Part shown: positions 5,996 through 14,016 of the stretch, in pieces
How the letters are laid out: each line of letters opens with the position of its first letter
Numbering within the stretch: the first letter of the stretch is position 1
NCBI GenBank assembly: GCA_910585165.1
Contig: CAJUBX010000048.1
Location: 1-16,889, forward strand
Origin: an uncultured Oscillibacter sp.
GTDB lineage: Bacteria; Bacillota; Clostridia; Oscillospirales; Oscillospiraceae
Length of the DNA stretch: 16,889 nucleotides
Reading direction: 5' to 3'
Program-made: the position numbers and the translations under genes
The notes under the pieces: model-generated
What the model was told of the DNA's origin: nothing
What the model saw: only the letters and a program-made list of their open reading frames with translations
The model's database searches: none

Positions 5996-7399
5996 ATGTC
6001 TTACAAAAACGAACGCGACCTGCGCCGGATGCTCCTTCACCAGGAGCTGATCGAATCCTCCTTGTCCTTTGTCAGCGGGTCCGAGGACTTTCTCCTGGAA
6101 AACGACATCTTCCCCTCCGGGCGGACCGACGCCGACGTGATGCGAGGCCTCCGCTATCCCAACGGCACCGGCGTCATCGCCGGAGTCACCAGCATCGGCG
6201 ACGTGGACGGCTACGATCTGGTGGACGGGGAAAAGCGCCCCCGGAAGGGCCGCCTGTTCTACCGGGGCATCAGCATCGAGGACCTGATCCAAAGCTGCAT
6301 CAAGGAAGACCGCTTCGGCTTTGAGGAGACGGTTTACCTCCTTCTTTTCGGCCAGCTGCCCACCGCCTCCCAGCTGAAGGACTTCCAAATCCTCATGGCC
6401 CGGTGGAGCCAGCTGCCCTCCTATTTCTCCGAGGACATGATTCTCCGCTCTCCCAACAAAAATATCATGAACAAGCTGGCCAGCTGCATCCTGGCCCTCC
6501 ACTCCCACGACGGCGAGGCGGAGAACATGACCCTGGAAAACGAGCTGTTCAAGTCCTTCCGCATGGTGGCCCGGACGCCCACCATCGTGGCCCACTCCTA
6601 CGCCGCCAAATGCCACTACTTCGACAAGGACAGCCTCTATCTCCACCGTCCCCGGACGGACATGAGCGTCGCCCAGAATTTCCTCTACTCCCTGCGCAAG
6701 GACACTCAGTTTGACGACGACGAGGCCAAGCTTCTGGACCTTTGCATGATTCTCCACGCGGAGCACGGCGGCGGCAACAACTCCACCTTCGCCTGCCGGG
6801 TCCTCACCTCCTCGGGAACGGACTTCTACTCCTCCATCGCCGCCGCCGTGGGGGCGCTGAAGGGCTTCCGCCACGGCGGGGCCAACATCAAGGTGGTGGA
6901 GATGATGAAGTACCTCAAGCGGGCGGTCCGGGACTGGAAGGACGACGGCCAGGTAAAGGACCAGCTGGTCCGCATCCTCCGCCGGGACCTGGGGGACGGC
7001 ACGGGACTTATCTACGGCATGGGCCACGCGGTTTACACCCTTTCCGATCCCCGGGCGGAAATCCTCAAGCAGTTCTCCCGCCACCTGGCGGAAAAGAAGG
7101 GCATGGCGGACGAGCTGGACCTCATCGAGTCCGTGGAGCGGCTGGCTCCCCAGGTCTTCCAGGAGGTCCGCCGCTCCGACAAGCCCATCTGCGCCAACGT
7201 GGACCTTTACTCCGGCTTCGTCTATACGCTGCTGGGCATTCCCTCGGACCTGTACACCGCCATCTTCGCCAGCGCCCGGATGCCCGGCTGGTGCGCCCAC
7301 CGGATTGAGGAATGCTGCGCCGACGACCCGCGGATCATCCGCCCGGCTTACAAGACCGTCTGCAGGCGGGCGCCCTACGTGCCCATTTCCGAGCGTTAA
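5996..7399 (+). CDS. gltA: Citrate synthase
   Basis: Condenses acetyl-CoA and oxaloacetate to citrate, first step of the oxidative TCA branch. 467 residues, slightly longer than typical bacterial enzymes owing to an N-terminal extension. Catalytic elements are visible: LHAEHGGGNNS (His257), GMGHAVYTLSDPRA (His344) and NVDLYSG (Asp403), plus the arginine-containing ARMPGWCAHRIE near the C-terminus. The usual GHRVY is GHAVY here. It is first in a plus-strand operon with aconitase 18 nt downstream and isocitrate dehydrogenase further on, so its product is channelled to 2-oxoglutarate, most likely for glutamate in an anaerobe with an incomplete cycle. Codon use is GC-rich, as expected for core chromosome. 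Confidence 0.95.
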   Translation: MSYKNERDLRRMLLHQELIESSLSFVSGSEDFLLENDIFPSGRTDADVMRGLRYPNGTGVIAGVTSIGDVDGYDLVDGEKRPRKGRLFYRGISIEDLIQSCIKEDRFGFEETVYLLLFGQLPTASQLKDFQILMARWSQLPSYFSEDMILRSPNKNIMNKLASCILALHSHDGEAENMTLENELFKSFRMVARTPTIVAHSYAAKCHYFDKDSLYLHRPRTDMSVAQNFLYSLRKDTQFDDDEAKLLDLCMILHAEHGGGNNSTFACRVLTSSGTDFYSSIAAAVGALKGFRHGGANIKVVEMMKYLKRAVRDWKDDGQVKDQLVRILRRDLGDGTGLIYGMGHAVYTLSDPRAEILKQFSRHLAEKKGMADELDLIESVERLAPQVFQEVRRSDKPICANVDLYSGFVYTLLGIPSDLYTAIFASARMPGWCAHRIEECCADDPRIIRPAYKTVCRRAPYVPISER

Positions 7400-7417
7400 A
7401 TACAGGAGGTTTCCGCT

Positions 7418-9649
7418 ATGATTACCCTTCATGACAACGGCGTTTTTCTCTCGGAGGGCTCCCTCTGCGCCTCCGCCCCCCTCTCCCCGGAGGAGGGAAG
7501 GAAACAGACCCTGGCCTGGAGCATCCTCCAGGCCCACAGCGTCTCCGGCGACCCGGAGCGCCTTCAAATCCGCTTCGACGCCATGGTCAGCCACGACATC
7601 ACCTACGTGGGCATCATCCAGCAGGCCCGGGCCTCCGGCATGCGGGAATTCCCCATGCCCTATGCCCTGACCAACTGCCACAACTCCCTCTGCGCCGTGG
7701 GGGGCACCATCAACGAGGACGACCACGTCTTCGGCCTCTCCGCCGCGCGGAAATACGGCGGCATCTACGTCCCCGCCAACCAGAGCGTCATCCACTCCTA
7801 CGCCCGGGAACAGCTGGCGGGCTGCGGAAGGATGATTCTGGGCTCCGACTCCCACACCCGCTACGGCGCTCTTGGCACCATGGCCGTGGGCGAGGGCGGG
7901 CCGGAGCTTGCCAAGCAGCTTTTGAAGGATACCTGGGACGTGCCCTATCCCAAGGTCGTCCTGGTCTACCTCACCGGCGCGCCCAGGCAAGGCGTAGGCC
8001 CCCACGACGTGGCCATCGCCCTGGTGAAAGCCACCTTCGAAAGCGGCTTTGCAAACAACTGCGTTCTGGAGTTCGCCGGGCCCGGCGCGGCGGGCCTGCC
8101 CATTGATTTCCGCAACGGAATCGACGTGATGACCACGGAGACCACCTGCCTCTCCTCCATCTGGGAAACCGACGCGGAGACCGAGGGCTTTTACAAGGCC
8201 CACCAGCGCCCAGAAGCATACAAGGAACTGCATCCCGGCAGCCATGCCTGGTATGACAAATACATTGAGGTCGATCTTTCCGCCGTGGAGCCCATGATCG
8301 CCCTGCCCTTTCACCCCTCCAACGCCTGGACCATCCGGGAATTCCTGGGCAGCGCCCCGGAGCTTCTGGCGCAGGTGGAGGCCGACGCGCAAAAACGCTA
8401 TCCCAAGGCCAAAATCAATTTGCTCCAGAAACTTCATGACGGCGGCGTCTGGGCGGATCAGGGCGTCATCGCCGGATGCGCCGGGGGCCTCTTTGACAAC
8501 ATCGTGGAGGCGGCGGACATTCTCCGGGGGGAGAGCTGCGGCAGCGGGTACTTCACCTTGGACGTGTACCCCACCAGCGTCCCCGTCAGCCTGGAGCTGG
8601 CGAAAACCGGAGCCGTGGAGGACCTTCTTCGAAGCGGCGCGGTCATCAAGCCCAGCTTCTGTGGGCCGTGCTTTGGCGCGGGGGACGTGCCCGCCCACAA
8701 CGGCCTGAGCCTCCGGCATACCACGAGGAACTTCCCCAACCGGGAGGGGTCCAAGCCCGGCGAGGGCCAGTTCGCCGCTGTGTGCCTGATGGACGCCCGG
8801 TCCATCGCCGCCACCGCCGCCAATGGGGGTAAAATCACCTCCGCCGACGAATGGGGCTACGAGACCGCCCGGCGAACCTATCACTTCGACAAGAGCGTCT
8901 ATGAGCGGCGGGTCTACAACGGCTTTGGCCACCCCAAGCCCAACGAGGAACTGATTCTGGGCCCCAACATCACCGACTGGCCGAAGATGCAGCCCCTGGC
9001 AAAAAACCTTCTGGTGGAGCTGGCGGCGGTCCTGCGGGACGATGTGACCACCACCGACGAGCTGATTCCCTCCGGCGAAACGTCCTCCTACCGCTCCAAT
9101 CCTCTGCGGCTGGCGGAGTTCACCCTGTCCCGCCGGGAGCCGGAGTATGTAGGCCGGGCCAAGGCGGTTGCCGCAATGGAGGCCGGGCGGCTGGCGGGGG
9201 AGGTTCCGGAGAAGCTCCGGGCCCTGCTGGAGCGCTGCGGCGCAAAAGCGGAGGAAACCCAGTTTGGCTCCTGCGTGTTCGCCAACCGCCCCGGCGACGG
9301 CTCCGCCCGGGAGCAGGCCGCCTCCTGCCAGAAGGTGCTGGGGGGCTTCGCCAATATCTGCTACGGCTTTGCCACCAAGCGCTACCGCTCCAACTGCATC
9401 AACTGGGGCATCCTGCCCTTCACGCTGGACCAGGGGACCGCGTTCCCCTATGAGGCGGGGGACTGCGTGTTCGTCCCGGATATCCGCGGGGCCATCCGGG
9501 AAGGACGGGAGGACATCCCCGCCCAGGTACTCAAAGCGGACGGCGGCGAGGCGGCAATCACTCTTCACGTCCGGGGGCTGACGGCGGAGGAACAGGAGAT
9601 TCTCCTGGACGGCTGCCTGATGAACCATTACGCCAGGCGGGCGGATTAA
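7418..9649 (+). CDS. acn: Aconitase-family hydratase
   Basis: Expected to isomerise citrate to isocitrate via cis-aconitate with a 4Fe-4S cluster. 743 residues, shorter than AcnA/IRP1 types (about 890) and near the mitochondrial length. Cluster ligands: Cys354 (in GCAGGLFDN), Cys415 and Cys418 (in FCGPCFGAGD), spacing almost identical to pig mitochondrial aconitase. GSDSHTRYGALG is the conserved substrate region. The C-terminal swivel domain (about 580-743) contains GFATKRYRSNCINWG, standing where typical aconitases have a GSSREH-like motif; this divergence is why some relatives are labelled only hydratase. ATG follows AGGAGG. Position between citrate synthase and IDH argues strongly for aconitase activity. 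A MITE follows its stop codon directly. Confidence 0.9.
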   Translation: MITLHDNGVFLSEGSLCASAPLSPEEGRKQTLAWSILQAHSVSGDPERLQIRFDAMVSHDITYVGIIQQARASGMREFPMPYALTNCHNSLCAVGGTINEDDHVFGLSAARKYGGIYVPANQSVIHSYAREQLAGCGRMILGSDSHTRYGALGTMAVGEGGPELAKQLLKDTWDVPYPKVVLVYLTGAPRQGVGPHDVAIALVKATFESGFANNCVLEFAGPGAAGLPIDFRNGIDVMTTETTCLSSIWETDAETEGFYKAHQRPEAYKELHPGSHAWYDKYIEVDLSAVEPMIALPFHPSNAWTIREFLGSAPELLAQVEADAQKRYPKAKINLLQKLHDGGVWADQGVIAGCAGGLFDNIVEAADILRGESCGSGYFTLDVYPTSVPVSLELAKTGAVEDLLRSGAVIKPSFCGPCFGAGDVPAHNGLSLRHTTRNFPNREGSKPGEGQFAAVCLMDARSIAATAANGGKITSADEWGYETARRTYHFDKSVYERRVYNGFGHPKPNEELILGPNITDWPKMQPLAKNLLVELAAVLRDDVTTTDELIPSGETSSYRSNPLRLAEFTLSRREPEYVGRAKAVAAMEAGRLAGEVPEKLRALLERCGAKAEETQFGSCVFANRPGDGSAREQAASCQKVLGGFANICYGFATKRYRSNCINWGILPFTLDQGTAFPYEAGDCVFVPDIRGAIREGREDIPAQVLKADGGEAAITLHVRGLTAEEQEILLDGCLMNHYARRAD

Positions 9650-9810
9650 GAGTCTATCCGCAAATTATCCGCACACAGCCAGCTTGCATATTCTCCGCCA
9701 TACTTCGCTGGTTTCCCTTGCCGGGCGGCAGCCCGGTAAGTGGAAAACCGCCTCATCTGGCGGAAAATCTGGCGGCGCAATCTGCGCACGTCTAATTTAC
9801 GGATAGACTC
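9650..9810. mobile_element. 161-bp MITE (IS5-like) between acn and icd
   Basis: Terminal inverted repeats of 18 bp with one mismatch: GAGTCTATCCGCAAATTA (9650-9667) and TAATTTACGGATAGACTC (9793-9810). Flanked by a TAA direct repeat: 9647-9649, which is the acn stop codon, and 9811-9813. No coding capacity. Two internal hairpins: CTTGCCGGG / CCCGGTAAG (9717-9725, 9732-9740) and CCGCC / GGCGG (9748-9752, 9759-9763). Removing 9650-9813 leaves GAT TAA AGGAGG and an icd start 14 nt after the acn stop, a normal tight operon junction. The TAA duplication and GAG ends resemble the IS5-derived element at 13759-14016. Confidence 0.85.
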
Positions 9811-9826
9811 TAAAGGAGGCGCTTTT

Positions 9827-11029
9827 ATGGAAAAAATTAAGATGGCCACCCCCCTGGTGGAGATGGACGGGGACGAGATGACCCGTGTCCTCTGGGGGAT
9901 GATTAAGGAGAAGCTGATTCTGCCCTTTGTGGATTTGAAAACCGAGTACTATGACCTGGGCCTTCTAAACCGCAACGCCACCCGGGACCAGGTGACGGTG
10001 GACGCGGCCAACGCCACCAAACGCCTGGGCGTGGCCGTGAAGTGCGCCACCATCACGCCCAACCGCCAGCGGATGGAGGAATATCCGGAGCTCACCGAGA
10101 TGTGGAAATCTCCCAACGGCACCATCCGGGCCATTCTGGACGGTACGGCCTTCCGCTCGCCCATCGTCCTGCCCTGCATCAAACCGGTTGTGAAAAACTG
10201 GGAAAAGCCCATCACCATCGCCCGCCACGCCTACGGCGACATGTACAAGGCCGTGGACATGACCACGGAGGAGCCGGGAACCGCCGCCCTCACCTTCCGG
10301 GGGGAGAGCGGGGCGGAGAAGACGCTGAACGTCCAGGCCGTGGACGGCCCCGCCGTCTTCTCGGCCCAGCACAACAAGGCATCCAGCATCCGGGCCTTTG
10401 CCCGCTCCTGCTTCCAATACGCCCTGAGCCAAAAGCAGGACCTGTGGTTCTCCGCCAAGGACACCATTGCCAAGGTCTATGACGGGGAGTTCAAGCGGAT
10501 TTTCGAGGAGGAGTACGAGTCCTCCTATAAAGCGGAGTTCGAGAAGCTGGGCCTCACGTATTTCTATACCCTGATTGACGACGCCGTGGCCCGCTGTGTC
10601 CGCTCCAAAGGCGGGTTCATCTGGGCGCTGAAAAACTACGACGGCGACGTTATGAGCGATATGATCGCCGCCGCCTTCGGAAGCCTCGCCATGATGACCT
10701 CCGTATTGGTCTCCCCCGATGGAACCATGGAGTTCGAAGCCTCCCACGGCACCGTCACCCGGCACTACTACCGCTATTTAAAGGGGGAGAAAACCTCCAC
10801 CAACCCGATGGCGACCATTTTCGCCTGGTCCGGCGCGCTGAAGCGGCGGGGAGAGCTGGACGGCCTTCCGGCGCTGGCGGATTTTGGCGAACGGCTGGAG
10901 GCCGCCTCCCTGAAAACCCTGGAGGACGGCATAATGACCCGGGACCTCCTCCCCCTGGCGGAGCCCGGCTTCCAGGCCCGGGGCGTGGACAGCGGGGAGT
11001 TTTTGGACGAGATTGCCGTAAGGCTCTGA
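9827..11029 (+). CDS. icd: NADP-dependent isocitrate dehydrogenase, eukaryotic-type homodimeric
   Basis: Oxidatively decarboxylates isocitrate to 2-oxoglutarate. 400 residues from ATG 9827, preceded by AAAGGAGG (9812-9819); a longer frame from 9740 lies inside the MITE and is rejected. It belongs to the subfamily of human IDH1 rather than E. coli Icd: VEMDGDEMTR near the start, MWKSPNGTIR, DGTAFR, and ARHAYGDMYKA carrying the arginine equivalent to IDH1 Arg132. Further on are TLIDDAVAR, GGFIWALKNYDGDV (metal-binding aspartates), SHGTVTRHYYRY and TSTNPMATIFAW. NADP preference is inferred from the family. Last gene of the operon; terminator at 11040-11074. The MITE upstream may reduce its co-expression with acn. 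Confidence 0.95.
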   Translation: MEKIKMATPLVEMDGDEMTRVLWGMIKEKLILPFVDLKTEYYDLGLLNRNATRDQVTVDAANATKRLGVAVKCATITPNRQRMEEYPELTEMWKSPNGTIRAILDGTAFRSPIVLPCIKPVVKNWEKPITIARHAYGDMYKAVDMTTEEPGTAALTFRGESGAEKTLNVQAVDGPAVFSAQHNKASSIRAFARSCFQYALSQKQDLWFSAKDTIAKVYDGEFKRIFEEEYESSYKAEFEKLGLTYFYTLIDDAVARCVRSKGGFIWALKNYDGDVMSDMIAAAFGSLAMMTSVLVSPDGTMEFEASHGTVTRHYYRYLKGEKTSTNPMATIFAWSGALKRRGELDGLPALADFGERLEAASLKTLEDGIMTRDLLPLAEPGFQARGVDSGEFLDEIAVRL

Positions 11030-11039
11030 CAAGGTGCTG

Positions 11040-11074
11040 AAAAAGCAGGAGAGGACTCGCCTCTCCTGCTTTTT
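11040..11074 (+). terminator. Terminator of the TCA operon (bidirectional)
   Basis: Perfect 15-bp inverted repeat (11040-11054 and 11060-11074) with a 5-nt loop, flanked by five A on the left and five T on the right. It can terminate icd on the plus strand and the SLH gene on the minus strand. Confidence 0.92.
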
Positions 11075-11121
11075 GCTTCCGCCTGCCCGGGCGGAAACCG
11101 TTTCCCGGCAGCGGATTTCTG

Positions 11122-11159
11122 TTCAGGCGGCTGATTCCTGTTCAGGCGGCTGATTCCTG
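11122..11159. repeat. 19-bp perfect tandem duplication at the end of the SLH gene
   Basis: Two identical adjacent copies of TTCAGGCGGCTGATTCCTG (11122-11140 and 11141-11159). The right copy encodes the last residues of the SLH protein and its TGA stop; the left copy repeats the same sequence after the stop. Confidence 0.95.
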
Positions 11160-13484
11160 CCGGCCGGTGTTCACGCAGTAGCGGTGGAGAATTGCCGCCG
11201 CCTGGCCCCGGGTCGCCCTGCCGGAGGGGTTCAAATATCCGCCGGAGGTGCCGTTAATGAGCCCGGCGCCGTTGGCCCAGGAGAAGGCCTCCCTGGCGTA
11301 AGAGGCCACGGAGGCTCCGTCGGGGAAGGCTCCCAGGTCTGCCTGCCAGCCAACCGGATAGCCCTTGTAGTTATGATAACGGTAGAGGAACGCGGCCAGC
11401 TGCTCCCGGGTGACGGGGTCGTTGGGCCGGAAAAGGCCGTTCCCGTCTCCTCCGGTAATGCCGGCGGCCACGGCCCATTTTACCGCCTTTTCACAGTAGG
11501 ACCCGGCGGCCACATCAGGCAGGCCCGCGCCGCTGACGGCGGGCTGGCCCTCCAGGCGGTAGAGAATGGTGACTATCTGTCCCCGGGTAACGGCCTCCTG
11601 CGGGCAGAAAAAACCGCCTCCCTTGCCGCTCATCAGCCCATTCTGGCTGACATAGGCGATGTCCCTGGCAAAGGTGCTGCCAGGTTCGACATCGAAAAAA
11701 GCGGAGGGACCGGCGGGCCGGCTTACTATAAATTTTACATGCACTTGCGCCGCCTCACCGCCGCTGCTCCGGACCTCGATCACGCCGTCGTAACGGTTCG
11801 CCGGCAGCCCCGTCCGGGGGCGGATGGTGAAAACAGCGCTGTCTCCTTCGGCCAAATAGTTCTTGTCCAGCGGACTGATATCCCAGCTGTACGAAGCGGG
11901 CTGTTCCAGGAAAATCCCGCGCCCGGAGGGGTTCCTGACAATGACCGTCTTCCCGGGGACGGCGGAATACCCCTCCTCCGCGCTTCCAAAATCCAGCGTG
12001 CCGGGCTCCACAGTCAGGACGGCGGCCTGCTCTTCCACCTCCAGGGAAACCTTGCACTCGGCGCAGACGCCTTCGCGGGTTTGGAAGACGAGTTTGTCGG
12101 TATAGGAGCCCGCCTTCAGGTTCTGCTTAGGAGCGATTGTAAAGACGGCTTTGCCGCCGGGGTCCAGCCAGCCGGACCGGTCGGCGTCCACGGTGAAATG
12201 CTCCGCGCCCTTCACGCCATTCAGGTATACGCTGTCCGCACCCTCATTTTTAATCGTGACCGTGAATTCCTTCTCCCCGGCGTCTTTCTCACTGTAGCCC
12301 CCTTTCAGTCTGCCCAGGTCCTTTCTGGAGGAGTCTATGGAAATAGAAAGGCCCTTTTCCATCACCTTGGCATAAACCGGAATGGAAAAGGTCCGGGAAT
12401 CTCCCTTTAATCCGCCGTCCTCGTAATAACCGCTGATCGAAACGCTCCGGCTGTATTCTCCCACAGTCCCGGCGCTGTTCAAGGAGACCGTCACTACCGC
12501 GCTTTTTCCGGGAGCAAGGGAGGCCGGCACGCCGCTTACCGAGAAGCCGGAGGGGCTGGAGGCGCTGAGGGTCATGGCATACCGGGAGCTGTTGTTGGTA
12601 ATTGTGAAGGTCCTGCTCAGCCCCCTGGAAGCGCCTTTTTCCAAGTTGCCAAACGCAATGCCGGACTCTGAAAAGGAGAGGTCTGCGGAACCTGGAGTCA
12701 GTTCCCGCCGCTTCTCCTCCTGCTTTTTCTGCTCCTCCTCTTTGCGTTTTTGTTCTTCTTCCTGTTTTTGCTTTTCCGCCTCCTCTTGTTTTCTCTGTTC
12801 TTCCTCCTCTCTGCGCTTTTGTTCTTCCTCCTGCTTCCTCCGTTCTTCCTCCTCCTGCTTCCGCCGCTCTTCTTCCTGCTTTTTCTGCTCCTCCTCTTTG
12901 CGTTTTTGCTCCTCCTCCTGTTTTTGTTTTTCCGCCTCCTCCTGCTTTTTCTTTTCTTCCTCCTCTTTACGCTTTTGTTCTTCTTCCTGCTGCCGCTGTT
13001 CTTCCTCCTCCTGCTTCTTCTTTTCCGCTTCCTGCGCCGCGTCATAGGCTTCCTGCTTCTGCGCCGCCAGCCGGGCGGCCGCCTCCGCCGCATCCTGCGC
13101 CTCCCGCACCCGGGCATCTGCCGCTGCCATTTGTTCAAGCGCCTCGTCTATTCTTCTCTCCGCGTCTGCAATTTGTTCTTCCAGCCGTGCCCTGTCCTCT
13201 TCTCCTCCTTCCTCCAGTTCGGCCTCCGCCGCCGCCAATTCTTTCCGGGCTTCCCGCTCCGCGTCCGCTGCTGCCGCTTTCTCCGCATCCGCATCTGCTT
13301 CCACCTGCCCAAGGGCGTCCTGCTTCCTCACCACCTCCTCTTTTGCCGCCAGCAGCTCCTGTTCCAGCCGCTCTAAATCTGTGGATTTTCCCTCCGCCGA
13401 TACGGGCGCCACGCAGATGCTCAGCGCCAGGCACAGCGGCATCAGCAGAGCCAGCCATCTCCTCTTTTGTCTCTTTTTCATCAT
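11142..13484 (-). CDS. Secreted SLH-domain surface protein with long Glu/Lys coiled coil and Ig-like domains
   Basis: 780 residues. Residues 1-30 are a Sec signal peptide (basic MMKKRQKRR, hydrophobic core, VSA-E cleavage). Residues 31-160 are Ala/Glu-rich helical sequence, and about 160-265 are an almost pure E/K/Q/R repeat coiled coil. About 270-590 are three Ig-like beta domains resembling ASH/choice-of-anchor modules (ITNNSSRYAMTL, then VTIKNEGADSVYL, then VIVRNPSGRGIFL). About 595-775 are three SLH repeats, each with a conserved V/ATRGQ or VTREQ element, which anchor proteins non-covalently to pyruvylated secondary wall polymer. The ATG follows AAGGAAG by 8 nt. The coil probably acts as a spacer holding the Ig-like domains relative to the wall. 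The binding partner is unknown. Monocistronic. Confidence 0.88.
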   Translation of the reverse strand: MMKKRQKRRWLALLMPLCLALSICVAPVSAEGKSTDLERLEQELLAAKEEVVRKQDALGQVEADADAEKAAAADAEREARKELAAAEAELEEGGEEDRARLEEQIADAERRIDEALEQMAAADARVREAQDAAEAAARLAAQKQEAYDAAQEAEKKKQEEEEQRQQEEEQKRKEEEEKKKQEEAEKQKQEEEQKRKEEEQKKQEEERRKQEEEERRKQEEEQKRREEEEQRKQEEAEKQKQEEEQKRKEEEQKKQEEKRRELTPGSADLSFSESGIAFGNLEKGASRGLSRTFTITNNSSRYAMTLSASSPSGFSVSGVPASLAPGKSAVVTVSLNSAGTVGEYSRSVSISGYYEDGGLKGDSRTFSIPVYAKVMEKGLSISIDSSRKDLGRLKGGYSEKDAGEKEFTVTIKNEGADSVYLNGVKGAEHFTVDADRSGWLDPGGKAVFTIAPKQNLKAGSYTDKLVFQTREGVCAECKVSLEVEEQAAVLTVEPGTLDFGSAEEGYSAVPGKTVIVRNPSGRGIFLEQPASYSWDISPLDKNYLAEGDSAVFTIRPRTGLPANRYDGVIEVRSSGGEAAQVHVKFIVSRPAGPSAFFDVEPGSTFARDIAYVSQNGLMSGKGGGFFCPQEAVTRGQIVTILYRLEGQPAVSGAGLPDVAAGSYCEKAVKWAVAAGITGGDGNGLFRPNDPVTREQLAAFLYRYHNYKGYPVGWQADLGAFPDGASVASYAREAFSWANGAGLINGTSGGYLNPSGRATRGQAAAILHRYCVNTGRQESAA
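12721..12942. repeat. Direct repeats inside the coiled-coil coding region
   Basis: A 32-bp segment at 12721-12752 recurs exactly at 12877-12908, and similarity continues to about 12786 and 12942. The 156-bp offset keeps the frame and gives a 52-residue period in the protein; the segment KQKQEEEQKRKEEEQKKQEE occurs twice. Such tracts expand and contract easily by slippage or recombination. Confidence 0.85.
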
Positions 13485-13510
13485 GTTTGCAACTTCCTTT
13501 CTATAAATTT

Positions 13511-13527
13511 TTGGGGATAATCCCCAA
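13511..13527. promoter_or_regulatory. Palindrome in the SLH gene leader
   Basis: TTGGGGAT-A-ATCCCCAA, 8-bp perfect arms around one central base, 27 nt upstream of the SLH ATG and just downstream of the candidate -10 box. The symmetry and position suit an operator; as RNA the loop would be too tight for an 8-bp stem. The binding protein is unknown. Confidence 0.5.
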
Positions 13528-13531
13528 TTTC

Positions 13532-13560
13532 ACTTTAGCACTTTCTCCCAAAAAATACAA
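13532..13560 (-). promoter_or_regulatory. Candidate promoter of the SLH gene
   Basis: On the minus strand TTGTAT (13560-13555), a 17-nt spacer and TAAAGT (13537-13532). Both boxes are imperfect, but spacing and distance to the gene fit. Confidence 0.45.
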
Positions 13561-13621
13561 GGGCCATTTGCCCCGCCAATCCCGGGCGCTTTCAAATCCC
13601 GGAGCCGACGGGGAATCATAA

Positions 13622-13640
13622 CCACCGGCGGCGCCGGTGG
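13622..13640. repeat. GC-rich palindrome
   Basis: CCACCGGC-GGC-GCCGGTGG, perfect 8-bp arms with a 3-nt centre, in the spacer upstream of the SLH gene. It could be a REP-like extragenic hairpin; no T-run follows on either strand. Confidence 0.5.
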
Positions 13641-13758
13641 CATGCACAAGCCACCTTGGGGCATGTTTACTTGCCTTCTTTTACCGGCTTACCCTGTAAC
13701 AAGAGCTATCCTTTCGATATTTGTAACAACCTCTTGGATATCTGTCTCATAATGCTAA

Positions 13759-14016
13759 GATCCTGTTTAAAATTTTCTGATAAGGATAGCGATGAGAGCA
13801 AAGGTAAGAATTTGAGCAGGAATAAGGAGTTTGCGCTTACAATTTTTCCAAAGTCTGCGGAATTTATCAAGCCAGCCGAACAGCCGCTCAACCACCCAGC
13901 GGCGGGGGAGAACGACAAATTTGTGTAATTCACTACGCTTTACCACCTCGACCTGCGCACCACAAATACCCTTATCCCTCTTTCTCATTCGCTTGTCAAA
14001 AATTTTAAACAGGCTC
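13759..14016. mobile_element. 258-bp internally deleted IS5-family element
   Basis: Imperfect terminal inverted repeats begin GATCCTGTTTAAAATTTT at 13759 and, on the opposite strand, GAGCCTGTTTAAAATTTT from 14016. It is flanked by TAA duplications (13756-13758 and 14017-14019). Inside is only the C-terminal part of a transposase on the minus strand. It is non-autonomous. Confidence 0.85.
13767..13988 (-). pseudogene. IS5-family transposase C-terminal fragment
   Basis: 73 codons containing FVVLPRRWVVERLFGWL, the hallmark near the C-terminus of IS5/IS427-group transposases with the last catalytic Glu, followed by FRRLWKNCKRK and a hydrophobic helix. The start codon next to the inverted repeat is retained (MRKRDKG), but the middle with the other catalytic acids (DD of DDE) is deleted, so this is a relic of the element that contains it. 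Confidence 0.85.

Noticed and set aside
5786..9628. A 1280-codon open frame on the minus strand opposite citrate synthase and aconitase
   Set aside because: It mirrors GC-rich codons of two clear enzyme genes; its translation is low-complexity Gly/Val/His/Asp-rich with no domains.
9740..9826. N-terminal extension of isocitrate dehydrogenase
   Set aside because: The extra codons lie within the MITE and its flank; a strong SD precedes ATG 9827.
10778..11032. Minus-strand small ORF overlapping the 3' end of icd
   Set aside because: Antisense to conserved IDH sequence; no independent support.
12721..12942. Spaced short repeats as a possible CRISPR array
   Set aside because: The repeats are in-frame protein repeats without constant-length unique spacers, and no cas gene is present.
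12698..13376. Several frames (Arg/Lys-rich or Phe/Leu/Ser-rich) over the coiled-coil region, one resembling a membrane protein
   Set aside because: They are out-of-frame readings of the E/K repeat tract.
13656..13928. 90-codon plus-strand ORF running into the IS5 relic
   Set aside because: Its first part is explained as IS110 relic and its second part is antisense to the IS5 transposase fragment.
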